DNA of 64,000 nucleotides from Halobacillus litoralis (GCF_020524085.2 NZ_CP129016.1:1110001-1174000); one strand, 5' to 3'. Shown: positions 45,041 through 55,820, numbered from the stretch's first letter. The notes: generated by a model from the sequence alone, not told the origin. A program made the numbers and translations.

Positions 45041-46267
45041 TTGATACAAGCGAAGAACACCCAAACAATTGAAAAAGTAGCGGATGGTTCCATTCTTACG
45101 CCGAAAGGATACAAGGCAGGTGGGATTCATAGCGGATTAAGATACAGAAAAAAGGACTTCGCTCTTCTTATGAGTGATCGACCGGCTTCTGCAGCGGCTG
45201 TGTACACTCAAAGCCATTTCCAGGCCCCACCTCTTAAGGTGACGCAGGAAAGCATTGCGGAACAGGGGAAAATTCAAAGTGTCGTGATCAATAGTGCAGT
45301 CGCCAATGCCTGCACAGGAGAAGAAGGTCTGGCCAATGCATACGAGATGCGCCGTATGATTGCAAAGAGGTTTGAGATTCCGGATGAATACGTAGCCGTT
45401 GCCTCTACAGGAGTCATTGGACAACAGCTTCCAATGGAAAAGATCGCTCACGGCTGTGAGAATGTAGAGCCTTCAGAAGAAGGATATAAAGATTTTCAGC
45501 AAGCAATTCTTACGACAGATACTTGTCAAAAGCATGCGTGCTACCAGGTACAGGTGGAGGGGAAAACTGTCACCATTGGTGGAGCAGCTAAAGGATCAGG
45601 GATGATTCATCCAAATATGGCGACAATGCTTGGTTTTATTACGACAGATGCAACCATAGAGCCTGGTGATTTAAAACATGCGTTAAGCCCTTCTGTTGAT
45701 AATTCTTTCAATCAAATTACCGTTGATGGAGAGACTTCAACCAATGATATGGTCCTGACGCTTGCGAATGGAGAAATAGATCATAAACCGCTGACAGAAA
45801 ATCACCCGGATTGGGAAGCTTTTCAAACTGCCCTTCAGCTTGTTTGCGAAGATCTTGCTAAACAAATCGCCAAAGATGGAGAAGGGGCCACCAAGCTGAT
45901 TGAAGTGGAGGTCACCGGTGCCCGCTCAAACGAAGAAGCGCGCGTCATTGGGAAAAAAGTGGTCGGTTCGAGCCTGGTGAAGACAGCTGTTTATGGGTTG
46001 GATGCCAACTGGGGAAGGATTGTAGGCGCTATCGGACATAGCGATGCGGTGGTAGACCCAAATCAATGCGATATCTACATTGAAGAACAACTGGTGTTTA
46101 GTAACGGAACCCCTTGTCCATTTTCAGAAGAGCAGGCAACGGAAGATTTGGATAATGAGAAAGTGAAAATGACGATTCGTCTTAACGAAGGAGATGGAGA
46201 AGGGACGGCGTGGGGGTGTGATTTGACTTATGACTATGTCAAAATCAATGCAAGCTACCGAACATAA
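45041..46267 (+). CDS. argJ: Bifunctional ornithine acetyltransferase/N-acetylglutamate synthase
   Basis: Recycles the acetyl group from acetylornithine to glutamate. The 408-residue precursor contains the autocleavage site in KGSGMIHPNMATMLGF, where the Thr after MA becomes the nucleophile. TTG 45041 is the likely start: AGAGAGGGAGAG is 6 bases upstream and MIQAKNTQ fits the family. An ATG at 45020 is in frame but overlaps the argC stop. Confidence 0.94.
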   Translation: MIQAKNTQTIEKVADGSILTPKGYKAGGIHSGLRYRKKDFALLMSDRPASAAAVYTQSHFQAPPLKVTQESIAEQGKIQSVVINSAVANACTGEEGLANAYEMRRMIAKRFEIPDEYVAVASTGVIGQQLPMEKIAHGCENVEPSEEGYKDFQQAILTTDTCQKHACYQVQVEGKTVTIGGAAKGSGMIHPNMATMLGFITTDATIEPGDLKHALSPSVDNSFNQITVDGETSTNDMVLTLANGEIDHKPLTENHPDWEAFQTALQLVCEDLAKQIAKDGEGATKLIEVEVTGARSNEEARVIGKKVVGSSLVKTAVYGLDANWGRIVGAIGHSDAVVDPNQCDIYIEEQLVFSNGTPCPFSEEQATEDLDNEKVKMTIRLNEGDGEGTAWGCDLTYDYVKINASYRT

Positions 46268-47039
46268 GCCTGCTGTCGTAATAAAGCTCGGTGGAAGTAT
46301 GCTCGATCAATTAACCGATGATTTTTATAATAGCTTCAAGGACCTGCAGAAACATTATCATTGTATTATTGTTCACGGTGGAGGTCCTGCGATTACAAAA
46401 TTATTAGATCAGTTGAATATAGAAGGTGAGTTTTTTGACGGGCTGCGGAAAACCACCCCGGAGACGCTCGAGGTTGTAGAAATGGTCCTCGGGGGTTCGG
46501 TGAATAGCAAGATCACGGGTCACCTGATGAAAAAAGGGATGAAGGCTGTAGGAGTCAAAGGTTCTGAAACCTCGTTGTTGCAAGCGGATTACTTAGATAA
46601 AGAAAACTTAGGCCTTGTAGGAAAGATAAGAGATGTGAATCCAATGTTTCTAAAAAAGCTTCTGGATGAAGGGTACCTCCCAGTGGTTGCACCTTTTGGG
46701 AGGACTGATGATCATCAAACGGTGAATATTAACGCCGACGTGGCTGCAGGAGCTATTGCTACAGCTGTCAGCGCTGAAAAGCTTCTTTATGTTACGGATG
46801 TTCCGGGCATACTCGTCGATGATGAAATATTGGCGAGCACAACCCCTGAAGAAATTGATGGAATGATCGATCAAGGAATCATCTATGGCGGAATGATCCC
46901 TAAAGTTCATTCCGCAACGGAAGCTTTATCCGACCATTTAGAAGAAGTTAGGATTGTAAGTGGAGAAAAAGCCTTGATGGAAGGCGATTTGTTGAATGGT
47001 ACATCCATCAGAACGAAAAGAAAGGAGATGGTGGAGTGA
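46230..47039 (+). CDS. argB: Acetylglutamate kinase
   Basis: Phosphorylates N-acetylglutamate. The roughly 269-residue protein has [23 protein letters not shown], the substrate Arg in GLRKTT, and [12 protein letters not shown]. The ATG at 46230 lies inside the argJ end; ATG 46248 is also possible and no clear ribosome site decides, so translational coupling to argJ is likely. Confidence 0.94.
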   Translation: MTMSKSMQATEHKPAVVIKLGGSMLDQLTDDFYNSFKDLQKHYHCIIVHGGGPAITKLLDQLNIEGEFFDGLRKTTPETLEVVEMVLGGSVNSKITGHLMKKGMKAVGVKGSETSLLQADYLDKENLGLVGKIRDVNPMFLKKLLDEGYLPVVAPFGRTDDHQTVNINADVAAGAIATAVSAEKLLYVTDVPGILVDDEILASTTPEEIDGMIDQGIIYGGMIPKVHSATEALSDHLEEVRIVSGEKALMEGDLLNGTSIRTKRKEMVE

Positions 47040-48196
47040 GTTTATTTCCTACGTATAACCGCTTTCCTTTAACTATTGTATCTGGAAAGGGAACGACGGT
47101 GACCGATGATGAAGGGAAAGATTATTTAGACTTTGTATCAGGGATTGCTGTATGTAATCTGGGTCATCGACCTCCAGAAGTTCAGGAAGCGCTGGAAAAA
47201 CAGTTGAATCAGGTATGGCATGTATCAAACCTTTACCAAATTCCCGTGCAGGAAGAGGCGGCCCAATTGTTGTGTGAAGCGTCTGAGCTGGATTATGCTT
47301 TTTTCTGCAACAGTGGGGCAGAAGCGAATGAAGCGGCCATCAAGCTTGCCCGTAAACATACAGGGAGAGAGAAGATTATTACATTCAAGCAATCTTTCCA
47401 CGGACGGACATTTGCTACGATGAGTGCAACCGGGCAGGAAAAGATTCATGATGGATTCGGTTCTCTACTTCCCACTTTTGAATACTACCCTTATAACGAT
47501 GTACAGAAAATAGAGGAAGTGCATGACGGCCATGTAGCTGCGATCATGGTCGAAGTCATCCAGGGAGAGGGAGGAGTCGTACCGGGGACCAAAGAGTTTT
47601 TGAAAACGGTCGAAGATAAATGCCGGGAATTAGGTGCCCTTTTGATCATTGATGAAGTTCAAACCGGAATCGGACGTACAGGAAAAGCTTTCGCCTATCA
47701 ACACCATGGACTGGACCCTGACATCGTGACAGCTGCCAAAGGATTGGGAAGCGGATTTCCTGTCGGGGCTATGATAGGAAAAGCTGAATTAAAAGATTCC
47801 TTCACAGCTGGATCTCACGGTTCAACGTTCGGTGGGAATCCGTTAGCTTCAGCGGCAGTGAAAGCGACGCTTGAAAAAATCTTTGTTCCTGACTTCCTTG
47901 CTTCTGTTACGGAGAAAGGGACGGTATTCAAAGATAAGCTTGAAGATTCATTGGCGCGCTTTAAAAGTGTGAAAGAAGTACGTGGTGAAGGTTTGATGTT
48001 GGGGATTTCCATATCCAGTGAAGCGATTCAAATTGTTCACTCATTAAGGGGAAAAGGACTTCTAGCTGTGGTAGCTGGTCCGAATGTTTTGAGGCTGCTC
48101 CCTCCATTGACTGTGGAATATGAGGAAATGGACCAAGCTGTTGCTTTAATTACCGAAGCGATTCAACAGTACGAAGACAGTCTTCAAAAAGCATAA
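47036..48196 (+). CDS. argD: Acetylornithine aminotransferase
   Basis: Class III PLP aminotransferase, 386 residues. Features: [45 protein letters not shown] and the PLP Lys in [14 protein letters not shown] (near residue 240). GTG 47036 overlaps the argB stop; AAAGGAG is 8 bases upstream. It is the only aminotransferase gene seen in the window. Confidence 0.95.
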   Translation: MSLFPTYNRFPLTIVSGKGTTVTDDEGKDYLDFVSGIAVCNLGHRPPEVQEALEKQLNQVWHVSNLYQIPVQEEAAQLLCEASELDYAFFCNSGAEANEAAIKLARKHTGREKIITFKQSFHGRTFATMSATGQEKIHDGFGSLLPTFEYYPYNDVQKIEEVHDGHVAAIMVEVIQGEGGVVPGTKEFLKTVEDKCRELGALLIIDEVQTGIGRTGKAFAYQHHGLDPDIVTAAKGLGSGFPVGAMIGKAELKDSFTAGSHGSTFGGNPLASAAVKATLEKIFVPDFLASVTEKGTVFKDKLEDSLARFKSVKEVRGEGLMLGISISSEAIQIVHSLRGKGLLAVVAGPNVLRLLPPLTVEYEEMDQAVALITEAIQQYEDSLQKA

Positions 48197-48205
48197 AAAA
48201 TGTAT

Positions 48206-48241
48206 AGACGGTGATGTTCACAGTCGTGTTCAGCACCGTCT
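48206..48241 (+). terminator. Possible attenuating hairpin between argD and carA
   Basis: AGACGGTG (48206-48213) pairs with CACCGTCT (48234-48241) around a 20-base loop, followed by a weak T/C stretch. It may reduce transcription into carAB. Confidence 0.4.
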
Positions 48242-48254
48242 TTCTCAAAAGTTT

Positions 48255-48292
48255 AATGTATAAAAATACGCAATATATAATAAATATTCATT
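48255..48292 (+). promoter_or_regulatory. Two ARG-box-like sites before carA
   Basis: AATGTATAAAAATACGCA (48255-48272) fits the ARG box TnTGnATwwwwATnCAnA with two mismatches. A second weaker match (48275-48292) follows. They suggest ArgR/AhrC control of carA separately from argC. Confidence 0.5.
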
Positions 48293-48307
48293 TTATGGGG
48301 TGATGAA

Positions 48308-49372
48308 ATGAAAGGGTACTTATGTTTACAAGACGGAACATCATTTGAAGGGAAGGTTTCACAGCACTTTGATCGAAGCGTCCAAGGGGAGGTGGTCTTC
48401 TTCACCGGCATGACGGGATACCAGGAAGTTCTCACCGATCCTTCTTATAAAGGTCAAATTGTCGTATTTACGTATCCATTGATAGGAAATTACGGGATTA
48501 ACGAGGAGGATGGAGAAAGCCAAGAGATTCAAGTAAGTGGTGTGGTCATGTTCCAATGTGCGGAAACTCCATCACATTTTCAGACAAAGAAGTCATTAGG
48601 AACTTATCTGGACGAACAAAATATTCCATACATGACAGAAGTAGATACGAGAGAAGTGACCAAGGCCATTCGCGTAGAAGGAACCCAGCAAGCCGCCCTT
48701 TCTCTCGAGACAGATTATCTATTCAAGCCGACAAAGACCCATCAGATTCAGCAGGTAAGTGGTGAAACAATTGATACTTATGGAGAAGCAGGGATGCATG
48801 TGGCGCTCATCGACTTCGGTTGGAAGAAATCGATTTTGAATGCTCTTCTTGGAAGAGGTGTCCGCGTCTCAGTTCTTCCTTTCTCCAAAATCGGAATGCT
48901 GGATACGCTTCAACCAGACGCTATTGTACTATCGAATGGACCAGGGGATCCAAAGGATACTGTCGACTTTTTACCGCATTTGAAAAAAGCTTTGGAGAAA
49001 TTTCCGGCTTTTGGAATTTGTATGGGACATCAGGTCATTGCTCTTGCTTTTGGAGGGGATACGACGAAGCTGACATTCGGTCATCGCGGCGCGAACCATC
49101 CAGTCAAAGACGTGGTATCAGGAAAAGTGTTTCTATCCTCACAGAATCATAACTATGTGGTCAAAGAAGACAGCCTGAATGGGACGCCGCTCGTAACAAG
49201 GTTTTATAACGTTAATGACGGTTCCATCGAAGGATTGATGCATGATAAGAAGCTAATTATGTCCGCACAATTCCATCCGGAAGCCCACCCCGGGCCGAAA
49301 GATGCGGAATGGTTGTTTGATCACTTTCTTACACTTGTAAAGAACAAAGGAGTGAAGACACATGTCTCGTAA
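48308..49372 (+). CDS. carA: Carbamoyl-phosphate synthase small subunit, arginine-specific
   Basis: Glutaminase subunit that feeds ammonia to CarB. The 354-residue protein begins MKGYLCLQDGTSFEGKV and has the class I amidotransferase triad: Cys in FGICMGHQ (near residue 240) and His/Glu in FHPEAHPGP. The gene lies in the arginine cluster, not the pyr operon, so it should supply the arginine pool. It overlaps carB by 11 bases. Confidence 0.95.
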   Translation: MKGYLCLQDGTSFEGKVSQHFDRSVQGEVVFFTGMTGYQEVLTDPSYKGQIVVFTYPLIGNYGINEEDGESQEIQVSGVVMFQCAETPSHFQTKKSLGTYLDEQNIPYMTEVDTREVTKAIRVEGTQQAALSLETDYLFKPTKTHQIQQVSGETIDTYGEAGMHVALIDFGWKKSILNALLGRGVRVSVLPFSKIGMLDTLQPDAIVLSNGPGDPKDTVDFLPHLKKALEKFPAFGICMGHQVIALAFGGDTTKLTFGHRGANHPVKDVVSGKVFLSSQNHNYVVKEDSLNGTPLVTRFYNVNDGSIEGLMHDKKLIMSAQFHPEAHPGPKDAEWLFDHFLTLVKNKGVKTHVS

Positions 49373-52364
49373 AATATTAGTCATTGGTTCAGGTCCCATC
49401 ATGATCGGGCAGGCGGCCGAGTTTGATTATTCCGGAACACAGGGATGTCTTGCGCTGAAAGAAGAAGGGTGTGAAGTTATCCTCGTGAACAATAATCCAG
49501 CCACCATCATGACAGACCATGACGTGGCAGATGTCGTTTATTGTGAACCCTTGACGGTTGAAAGCTTAACGAAAATTATTGATCTAGAAAAACCGGATGC
49601 GCTCCTTGCTGGATTGGGGGGGCAGACAGCGCTTAATCTAGCCGTTGAACTGGAAAGGGAAGGCGTTTTGCAGGACTATGACCTCGAGTTGTTAGGAACC
49701 AGTGTCCATTCCATTCAAAAAGGGGAGGACAGAGAATTGTTCCGCGGGTTGATGCATGAATTATCCCAACCCGTTCCCGAGAGTGAAGTAATTACGACGA
49801 TCGAGCAGGCGGAAGCTTTTGCAGAAGAGGTCGGTTACCCAATTATCAGTCGTCCAGCTTATACGCTTGGAGGACGTGGTGGTGGAATCGTTCACAGACC
49901 GGAAGACCTGGAAGAGTTGATTGCGACGGGGCTCAAAGCGAGTCCGATCCACCAAGTCATCGTCGAGAAAAGTATCGCAGGTTTCAAGGAAGTTGAGTAT
50001 GAAATCATGCGGGATCACAATGGGACGTGTATTTCAGTTTGTAATATGGAAAACTTCGACCCAGTGGGCGTTCATACGGGCGACTCCATTGTTGTCGCTC
50101 CCTCCCAGACATTGTCGGATAACGATTACCAAATGCTCCGAACCGCGGCGTTCAAGATTGTTTCTGAACTCGATGTGATCGGTGGTTGCAATGTTCAATT
50201 CGCGCTTGATACAGAAAGTCGTCAATACTATGTGATTGAGATTAATCCGCGTGTTAGTCGTTCATCAGCCCTGGCTTCGAAAGCCACGGGGTATCCAATT
50301 GCAAAAATGGCGACCAAGGTGGCTTTAGGGTACACGCTTGACCAGCTTGAAAATCCACTTACCGGCAATACGTTCGCAAGCTTTGAGCCGGCTCTTGACT
50401 ATGTCGTCGTTAAATTCCCGCGCTGGCCGTTCGATAAGTTTTCAGAGGCCGATCGTAAGCTGGGGACGAAGATGCGGGCGACAGGGGAAGTCATGGCCAT
50501 CGACCGGACATTGGAAGGGGCATTTCAAAAGGCCGTTCAATCCCTGGATACGAACATCCCCATCATTCAGAACCCATGGGATCACTTGGAGAAACCAACA
50601 GACTTGCGCTACTTCGCTATTCTTCACCTCCTAAGACAAGGAGAAAGTTTGGAGACGATACACGAAAATACGAAGATTGATCGCTTCTTTTTACAGGTGC
50701 TGAAAAACCTTGTCGATTTAGAAAAGTGCCTGCAGCAGGAGACATTAGATGAAGGACTTCTGAGAAAAGTGAAAGTTTGTGGTTTTTCAGATAAGGAGAT
50801 TGCTCACCTTGTTGGGATATCTGAAAAAGAAGTGCAAAAAAAGAGAGAAGCTTTCGGGATTCTTCGTCAATTCAAGCTCGTCGATACATGTGCAGCGGAA
50901 TTTGAAGCAGCTACGAACTATGTATACAGCACATTTGCAGGTGTAAATGAAATTCCCCCACTTTCTGGGAAGAAAAAAGCATTGATTCTCGGATCCGGAC
51001 CGATTCGAATCGGGCAGGGAGTTGAATTTGATTATAGTGCTGTGAAAGCCATTCAAAGTCTGCAAACGCAAGGGTGGACGACAATTATGGTGAACAACAA
51101 TCCGGAAACCGTCAGTACGGATTATGAAACAGCGGATCGCCTTTACTTTGAACCGATTCAAAAAGAAATCATAACATCCATCGTTGATCACGAAGACATT
51201 GACCTTGTATTCACATCATTTGGCGGGCAGACAGCCATCAATTTAGCTGCGGAGCTAGAGGCGGAAGGGGTGCCGCTTGCTGGAGTTGAGACAGACGTTT
51301 TAGATGCGCTCGAGGATAGAGATAAATTCTATGCGGCTTTAAATGATTTGAACATCCCATATGTGTCAGGAACCACTTGTCATACAAAAAATGAAGCTCT
51401 AAAAGCGGCAGAACATTACACTTTTCCGATACTTTGCCGCCCGTCCTATGTCATCGGCGGTCAGGGGATGGTCATAGTCAAAGATATGAGCGAATTGAAA
51501 CAGTCGCTTCAAGAAGCGGATGATCGCCATTACCCGATTGTTCTAGACACCTTTATGCAAGGAAAGGAAGTAGAGGTGGACCTCGTGGCGGACGGTGAAA
51601 ACCTCTATCTTCCTGAGGTCATTGAACACCTGGAGCCGGGAGGTGTGCATTCCGGAGACAGTATGGCCCTTTTTCCATCTAAGCTTGGTGATGAAGTCAA
51701 GAAGACCATTGAGTCCTACAGCCATAAAATCGTACGCCATTTTAATTACAAAGGAATCATGAACATCCAGTTTTTACTGAGTGGAGAAAACGTGTATGTG
51801 CTGGAAGTGAATCCGAGAGCGAGTCGGACGGTCCCGATTGTAAGCAAGGTGGCAGACGTTCCCCTTGTTGATTTAGCTGTACGTGTATTGGCATCCGGTG
51901 AAGTCGATTTGATGTCCATTCCAACACCGGTGTTTGAGCAAACAGCCGTGAAATATCCTGTCTTTTCTTCCTATGCCTTGACTGAAGTCGACCATAAGCT
52001 TGGTCCGAATATGAAATCAACGGGTGAGGGGATGTGCCTTGGAAAGACCACAGAAGAAGCACTGCGAAAAGTGTTCTCCCATTTACCGAATGCGCTAGAA
52101 GTAAGAGATTCCTGCTTTGTCGAAGGGGATTCTACTTTTTCATTCAAGGACTTTGACGAGTGGCTCAAGGTTGAGGAAGCATCCATTTATCTCAATGATG
52201 GATCAAGTTCACAGGATAGCGAACGCAGAATACAGGCTGTGAAAAATGGAATGACAGTTTTCAGTGAGAAAGCAACGTTCGATGCCTATCTTCAATCATT
52301 GGCTTGTAAAGATTTTGACCCTGCCCCTCTGCCGGGTAATAAACGTGAAGGAGTGCGATCGTAA
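49362..52364 (+). CDS. carB: Carbamoyl-phosphate synthase large subunit, arginine-specific
   Basis: Makes carbamoyl phosphate from bicarbonate, ammonia and two ATP. The 1000-residue protein has two homologous ATP-grasp halves, each starting with a GSGPI(M/R)IGQ(A/G) motif (about residues 9 and 546). It is shorter than pyrimidine-type CarB (about 1070), with a reduced C-terminal allosteric domain, as in the arginine-specific enzymes of Bacillus. Confidence 0.95.
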   Translation: MSRKILVIGSGPIMIGQAAEFDYSGTQGCLALKEEGCEVILVNNNPATIMTDHDVADVVYCEPLTVESLTKIIDLEKPDALLAGLGGQTALNLAVELEREGVLQDYDLELLGTSVHSIQKGEDRELFRGLMHELSQPVPESEVITTIEQAEAFAEEVGYPIISRPAYTLGGRGGGIVHRPEDLEELIATGLKASPIHQVIVEKSIAGFKEVEYEIMRDHNGTCISVCNMENFDPVGVHTGDSIVVAPSQTLSDNDYQMLRTAAFKIVSELDVIGGCNVQFALDTESRQYYVIEINPRVSRSSALASKATGYPIAKMATKVALGYTLDQLENPLTGNTFASFEPALDYVVVKFPRWPFDKFSEADRKLGTKMRATGEVMAIDRTLEGAFQKAVQSLDTNIPIIQNPWDHLEKPTDLRYFAILHLLRQGESLETIHENTKIDRFFLQVLKNLVDLEKCLQQETLDEGLLRKVKVCGFSDKEIAHLVGISEKEVQKKREAFGILRQFKLVDTCAAEFEAATNYVYSTFAGVNEIPPLSGKKKALILGSGPIRIGQGVEFDYSAVKAIQSLQTQGWTTIMVNNNPETVSTDYETADRLYFEPIQKEIITSIVDHEDIDLVFTSFGGQTAINLAAELEAEGVPLAGVETDVLDALEDRDKFYAALNDLNIPYVSGTTCHTKNEALKAAEHYTFPILCRPSYVIGGQGMVIVKDMSELKQSLQEADDRHYPIVLDTFMQGKEVEVDLVADGENLYLPEVIEHLEPGGVHSGDSMALFPSKLGDEVKKTIESYSHKIVRHFNYKGIMNIQFLLSGENVYVLEVNPRASRTVPIVSKVADVPLVDLAVRVLASGEVDLMSIPTPVFEQTAVKYPVFSSYALTEVDHKLGPNMKSTGEGMCLGKTTEEALRKVFSHLPNALEVRDSCFVEGDSTFSFKDFDEWLKVEEASIYLNDGSSSQDSERRIQAVKNGMTVFSEKATFDAYLQSLACKDFDPAPLPGNKREGVRS

Positions 52365-53320
52365 TGAATTTGATGGAACAAATGTACACAACAGATGGTT
52401 CAATGCATGGGAAAAACGTTCTGACTTGGCTTGATTATAATCAAGCCGAGGTTTCCCAATTGTTAGCGCAGGCTCAACACTTAAAAGAAAACCCATATTC
52501 CCAATCTTTAAAAGGGAAGAACCTGGCGATGATTTTTGAAAAATCTTCGACACGGACACGTGTTTCGTTTGAAGTCGGAATGGTTCAAATGGGCGGTCAT
52601 GCCCTTTATTTAAACACAAGAGACATTCAGATCGGCCGCGGTGAAACGATTGCTGATACGGCTCGTGTGCTCTCTGGATACATTGACGCCATCATGTTCA
52701 GAACGACCTCCCATGGAAGATTGAAAGAGCTTGCTGAACACGCCTCTGTACCTGTCATTAACGGCTTATGTGATATCTATCACCCGTGTCAGGCTTTAGC
52801 TGATATCTTCACCATTTTAGAACTGAAAGGTCGTCTGTGCGGAGTGAAGGTTGTTTACATCGGTGACGGAAACAATGTCGCTCATTCACTCATGATTTTA
52901 GCGGCTATGATGGGGATGGAAATGGTCGTCTCAGCCCCGGACGGATATCAGCCTGATCCTTTGATTACCGAGAAATCACAAACGCTGGCAAAGAGGTATG
53001 GCGGATCCGTTGTACTGGAAAAAAACCCAGAAAAGGCCGTGAAGCAAGCGGACGTCATTTACACAGATGTGTGGACAAGTATGGGACAGGAAGAGGAGAG
53101 TGAAAAACGCTTGTTGGATTTCAAAGACTATCAAGTAAATGAAGCATTAATCAACAAAGCTAAATCGGATGTCTCATTCTTGCATTGCCTTCCTGCCCAT
53201 CGAGGGGAAGAAGTAACAGCAAGCGTCATTGACGGGAGCCAGTCGGCAGTCTTTCAGCAGGCTGAAAATCGGATGCATGTCCAAAAGGCCATATTACAAG
53301 CGGTCGTCGGATGGAAGTGA
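52364..53320 (+). CDS. argF: Ornithine carbamoyltransferase
   Basis: Makes citrulline from ornithine and carbamoyl phosphate. The 318-residue protein has the carbamoyl phosphate loop EKSSTRTRVSFE, HPCQALAD, the ornithine loop region VWTSMGQE and the catalytic HCLPAHRGEE. Its start overlaps the carB stop by one base. Last gene of the arginine cluster; no terminator is clear in the 187 bases that follow. Confidence 0.96.
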   Translation: MNLMEQMYTTDGSMHGKNVLTWLDYNQAEVSQLLAQAQHLKENPYSQSLKGKNLAMIFEKSSTRTRVSFEVGMVQMGGHALYLNTRDIQIGRGETIADTARVLSGYIDAIMFRTTSHGRLKELAEHASVPVINGLCDIYHPCQALADIFTILELKGRLCGVKVVYIGDGNNVAHSLMILAAMMGMEMVVSAPDGYQPDPLITEKSQTLAKRYGGSVVLEKNPEKAVKQADVIYTDVWTSMGQEEESEKRLLDFKDYQVNEALINKAKSDVSFLHCLPAHRGEEVTASVIDGSQSAVFQQAENRMHVQKAILQAVVGWK

Positions 53321-53507
53321 ATTTATGAGCATAATTCAGACCGAACCAACAATAGGATATAGGAATAGGACCTCATAAATAAAATCATGGAAAAAGAAGG
53401 TCGAAAGGCTACGAATTTCATCGAACACACAAATTTTACAAGGAAATCTAGGATCGATGTGGAAGTAGTTAGGGAGAATATTCAAAACCAAAAGGAGTGG
53501 CCATGCA

Positions 53508-53993
53508 ATGAGTAAGCAAATGACAACCGCTGTGGAACCCCAGGTTGTTCGTAGGTCCAATATCAAGGTCGTGGGTGTCTCTTGTCAAACCATGATGGAT
53601 GAGCGGGAATATAAAATTCCGCGATTGATGGAGCAGTTCCATACGACCAATTTGCCTAAAGTAAGAAACAGAGTCAACGCGCCACGGTCTATCGGAATGT
53701 TCGTCGATCCGCCAAATTGGAATGAGATGACCGATGCCTTTTATTGGATTGCTGCTGTAGAGGTCGATAGCTTCGAGAAAATTCCGCCAAACATGATTAC
53801 AAAGACGATCCCTGCTCATACGTATGCCATGCTTGAATATGATCCTTCCGTTCATGATTTTGATCCTTACGCTTATTTGCATAAGTGGATGAAGGATGAA
53901 GGTTATCAACAGGTCGAAGGATTCGGCTTTGAGGAATACAAACCTTATACAGGTGCTGAAACCAGTTACCGCTTATTCCTACCAATTAAATAG
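53508..53993 (+). CDS. GyrI-like/AraC effector-binding domain protein
   Basis: A 161-residue stand-alone ligand-binding domain of the SHV2/GyrI type, without an HTH. Features: IKVVGVSCQT near the N-terminus, paired beta-alpha-beta halves, FYWIAAVEVDSFEKIPPNM, IPAHTYAMLEYD, and a C-terminal EEYKPYTG. Relatives bind small hydrophobic molecules or hydrolyse toxins. AAAAGGAG precedes ATG 53508. It is monocistronic. Confidence 0.82.
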   Translation: MSKQMTTAVEPQVVRRSNIKVVGVSCQTMMDEREYKIPRLMEQFHTTNLPKVRNRVNAPRSIGMFVDPPNWNEMTDAFYWIAAVEVDSFEKIPPNMITKTIPAHTYAMLEYDPSVHDFDPYAYLHKWMKDEGYQQVEGFGFEEYKPYTGAETSYRLFLPIK

Positions 53994-54001
53994 TGAAAAG
54001 G

Positions 54002-54039
54002 AAAGCAAGGATGCACTTCAGAGTGTATCCTTGCTTTTT
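54002..54039 (+). terminator. Terminator after GyrI-like gene
   Basis: Sixteen-base arms (54002-54017 and 54022-54037) around TCAG with a T run. Confidence 0.9.
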
Positions 54040-54141
54040 AGTGTCTTCAAATATGAGTTTTTTTCTTTTTGTTGCCAGGCGGCGACGAATCGGCTCGGCT
54101 GAATGTACTGGACGTTCTGCTCATAACTTCCCAATCATCCA

Positions 54142-54312
54142 TTACTTTTGATTACGCCTATCTTCCAATCGAATCAGTTGATTGGAAATAAGAATTAAAA
54201 GAGCAATCACAGGTATGGCAAAAGCCCCTGTTCCTACTAAAGGAAATAGCCCCCAAACTAACATTGAACTGAGAAACACCGTTGACCAAAGGTAAATCGT
54301 ATAGTCTTTCAT
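54142..54312 (-). CDS. Small two-helix membrane protein
   Basis: A 56-residue protein with two hydrophobic helices (about 5-22 and 25-45) and a basic C-terminus (RLEDRRNQK). GGAGGG lies 7 bases before ATG 54312; the longer upstream frame has no ribosome site. Family not recognised. It lies after the PTS operon but behind that operon's terminator. Confidence 0.6.
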   Translation of the reverse strand: MKDYTIYLWSTVFLSSMLVWGLFPLVGTGAFAIPVIALLILISNQLIRLEDRRNQK

Positions 54313-54375
54313 TGTGGAACCCTCCGACAAACGTATCATAATTTTTGGCATGGAAGAAGGTGTGGATGAAATAAA

Positions 54376-54405
54376 AAGCACTCCCTGACAATTAAGGGAG
54401 TGCTT
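54376..54405 (-). terminator. Terminator after ulaA
   Basis: Eleven-base arms (54376-54386 and 54395-54405); on the minus strand a T run follows, fitting the end of the PTS operon. Confidence 0.88.
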
Positions 54406-54413
54406 CCTTCTAT

Positions 54414-55781
54414 CTATGCGACATCTGCATTACTGTTTTTTTCGGTTGTTTTTGATTTGCGGCCGAATAAAAAAGGGAGGGCTAGGAGAAGAATGATCAC
54501 TGCGAAAATGGCAATGTTGGAATCAATGAGATTAATCATATTTCCTAAAATGACTCCGATCACACTAAAGTCAGCATCTCCAAACGTTGTTCCTTGGAAT
54601 CCTAAAGATCCTAGTACCGGTAGTAATAGAGCCGGCAGGAAGCTGATCATGACACCGTTGGCCATTGAACCGATTACCGCTCCTCTTCGACCGCCAGTAG
54701 CATTACCGAAGACTCCGGCAGCGGCACCAGTGAAGAAGTGTGGAACCAATCCTGGAACGATGACTTTCAAACCTAGTAAAGGTAAGAATAACATGCTTAC
54801 AAGGCCCGCAATGAAGCTGGATAGAAATCCGATGATGACAGCGTTCCCTGCGAAAGGGAAGATGGCTGGAGCATCAAGAGCGGGTTTAGCGTTAGGGACG
54901 ACTTTATCCGCAATACCTTTGAAAGCAGGAACGATTTCACCAAGGAGCATACGCACACCGGCTAAAATAATATAGACCCCGGCTGCGAATGTAAGTCCTT
55001 GCATGAATGCGAAGACTAGAAAGTTCTGTCCTGCGCTCAATTCGCCTTCAACAAAAGCGGGACCCGCTGCACCTGCAACAACGAAGAACAGAATGATCAT
55101 GGTTAAAGATACAGAAACTGATGTGTCTCTTAGGAAACCTAGTGACTTTGGCACTTTGATTTCTTCCGTTGATTTTGATCCTTTTCCGACGCGCTTTCCT
55201 ACAAAAGAAGCGACAAGATAGCCGATCGACCCGAAGTGCCCGATGGCAAAATCATCAGAACCCGTAACTTTTCGTGTGAAAGGCTGAAGCATGGCAGGGA
55301 AAAGGACCATCAATGCTCCAAGGATAATAGACCCTAGGATAATCAGGGTGATGCCTGAAAAACCACCAGTGGATAAAATGACAGAAATCAGGCAGGCCAT
55401 GAACATCGTATGGTGGCCGGTCAGAAAGATATATTTAAAAGGGCTGATTCTTGCAAGAATAATATTGACGACCATTCCGAATAACATGATCATCGCCGTT
55501 TCTGTCCCGAAGCTTTCATGGGCAAGGGCAACAATCGCTTCATTGTTTGGGATGACTCCGTCTACAGCAAAGGCTTCATTGAACATACTGCTGAATTGTC
55601 CCAGGGACTGTACGAGAACATTCGCACCAGCCCCGAGGATGACAAAGCCCATGACCGTCTTAAGCGTTCCGGAGACAACATCCCCTGTATTTTTGCGCTG
55701 TACCAGGAGTCCAATCAGGGCAAATAAACCGACAAGGATCGCAGGTGTACCTAAGATGTCTTTCATTATTAAATCAATCAT
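54414..55781 (-). CDS. ulaA: PTS ascorbate-type EIIC component
   Basis: A 455-residue membrane permease of the UlaA family with about eleven helices. Family-like stretches include GFVILGAGANVLVQSLGQF, LTGHHTMFMACL, and FTGAAAGVFGNATGGRRGAV. It likely imports L-ascorbate or a related acidic sugar as the phosphate, using UlaB and the EIIA domain of the upstream regulator. Third gene of a regulator-ulaB-ulaA operon. Confidence 0.9.
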   Translation of the reverse strand: MIDLIMKDILGTPAILVGLFALIGLLVQRKNTGDVVSGTLKTVMGFVILGAGANVLVQSLGQFSSMFNEAFAVDGVIPNNEAIVALAHESFGTETAMIMLFGMVVNIILARISPFKYIFLTGHHTMFMACLISVILSTGGFSGITLIILGSIILGALMVLFPAMLQPFTRKVTGSDDFAIGHFGSIGYLVASFVGKRVGKGSKSTEEIKVPKSLGFLRDTSVSVSLTMIILFFVVAGAAGPAFVEGELSAGQNFLVFAFMQGLTFAAGVYIILAGVRMLLGEIVPAFKGIADKVVPNAKPALDAPAIFPFAGNAVIIGFLSSFIAGLVSMLFLPLLGLKVIVPGLVPHFFTGAAAGVFGNATGGRRGAVIGSMANGVMISFLPALLLPVLGSLGFQGTTFGDADFSVIGVILGNMINLIDSNIAIFAVIILLLALPFLFGRKSKTTEKNSNADVA

Positions 55782-55820
55782 GGGAGACGCTCCTTTGTAG
55801 TTTAATAGGGTTATGGGACT

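Noticed and set aside
54400..55800. Long open frames (191 and 169 residues) antisense to ulaA
   Set aside because: They mirror a membrane-protein gene and show no recognisable domain.
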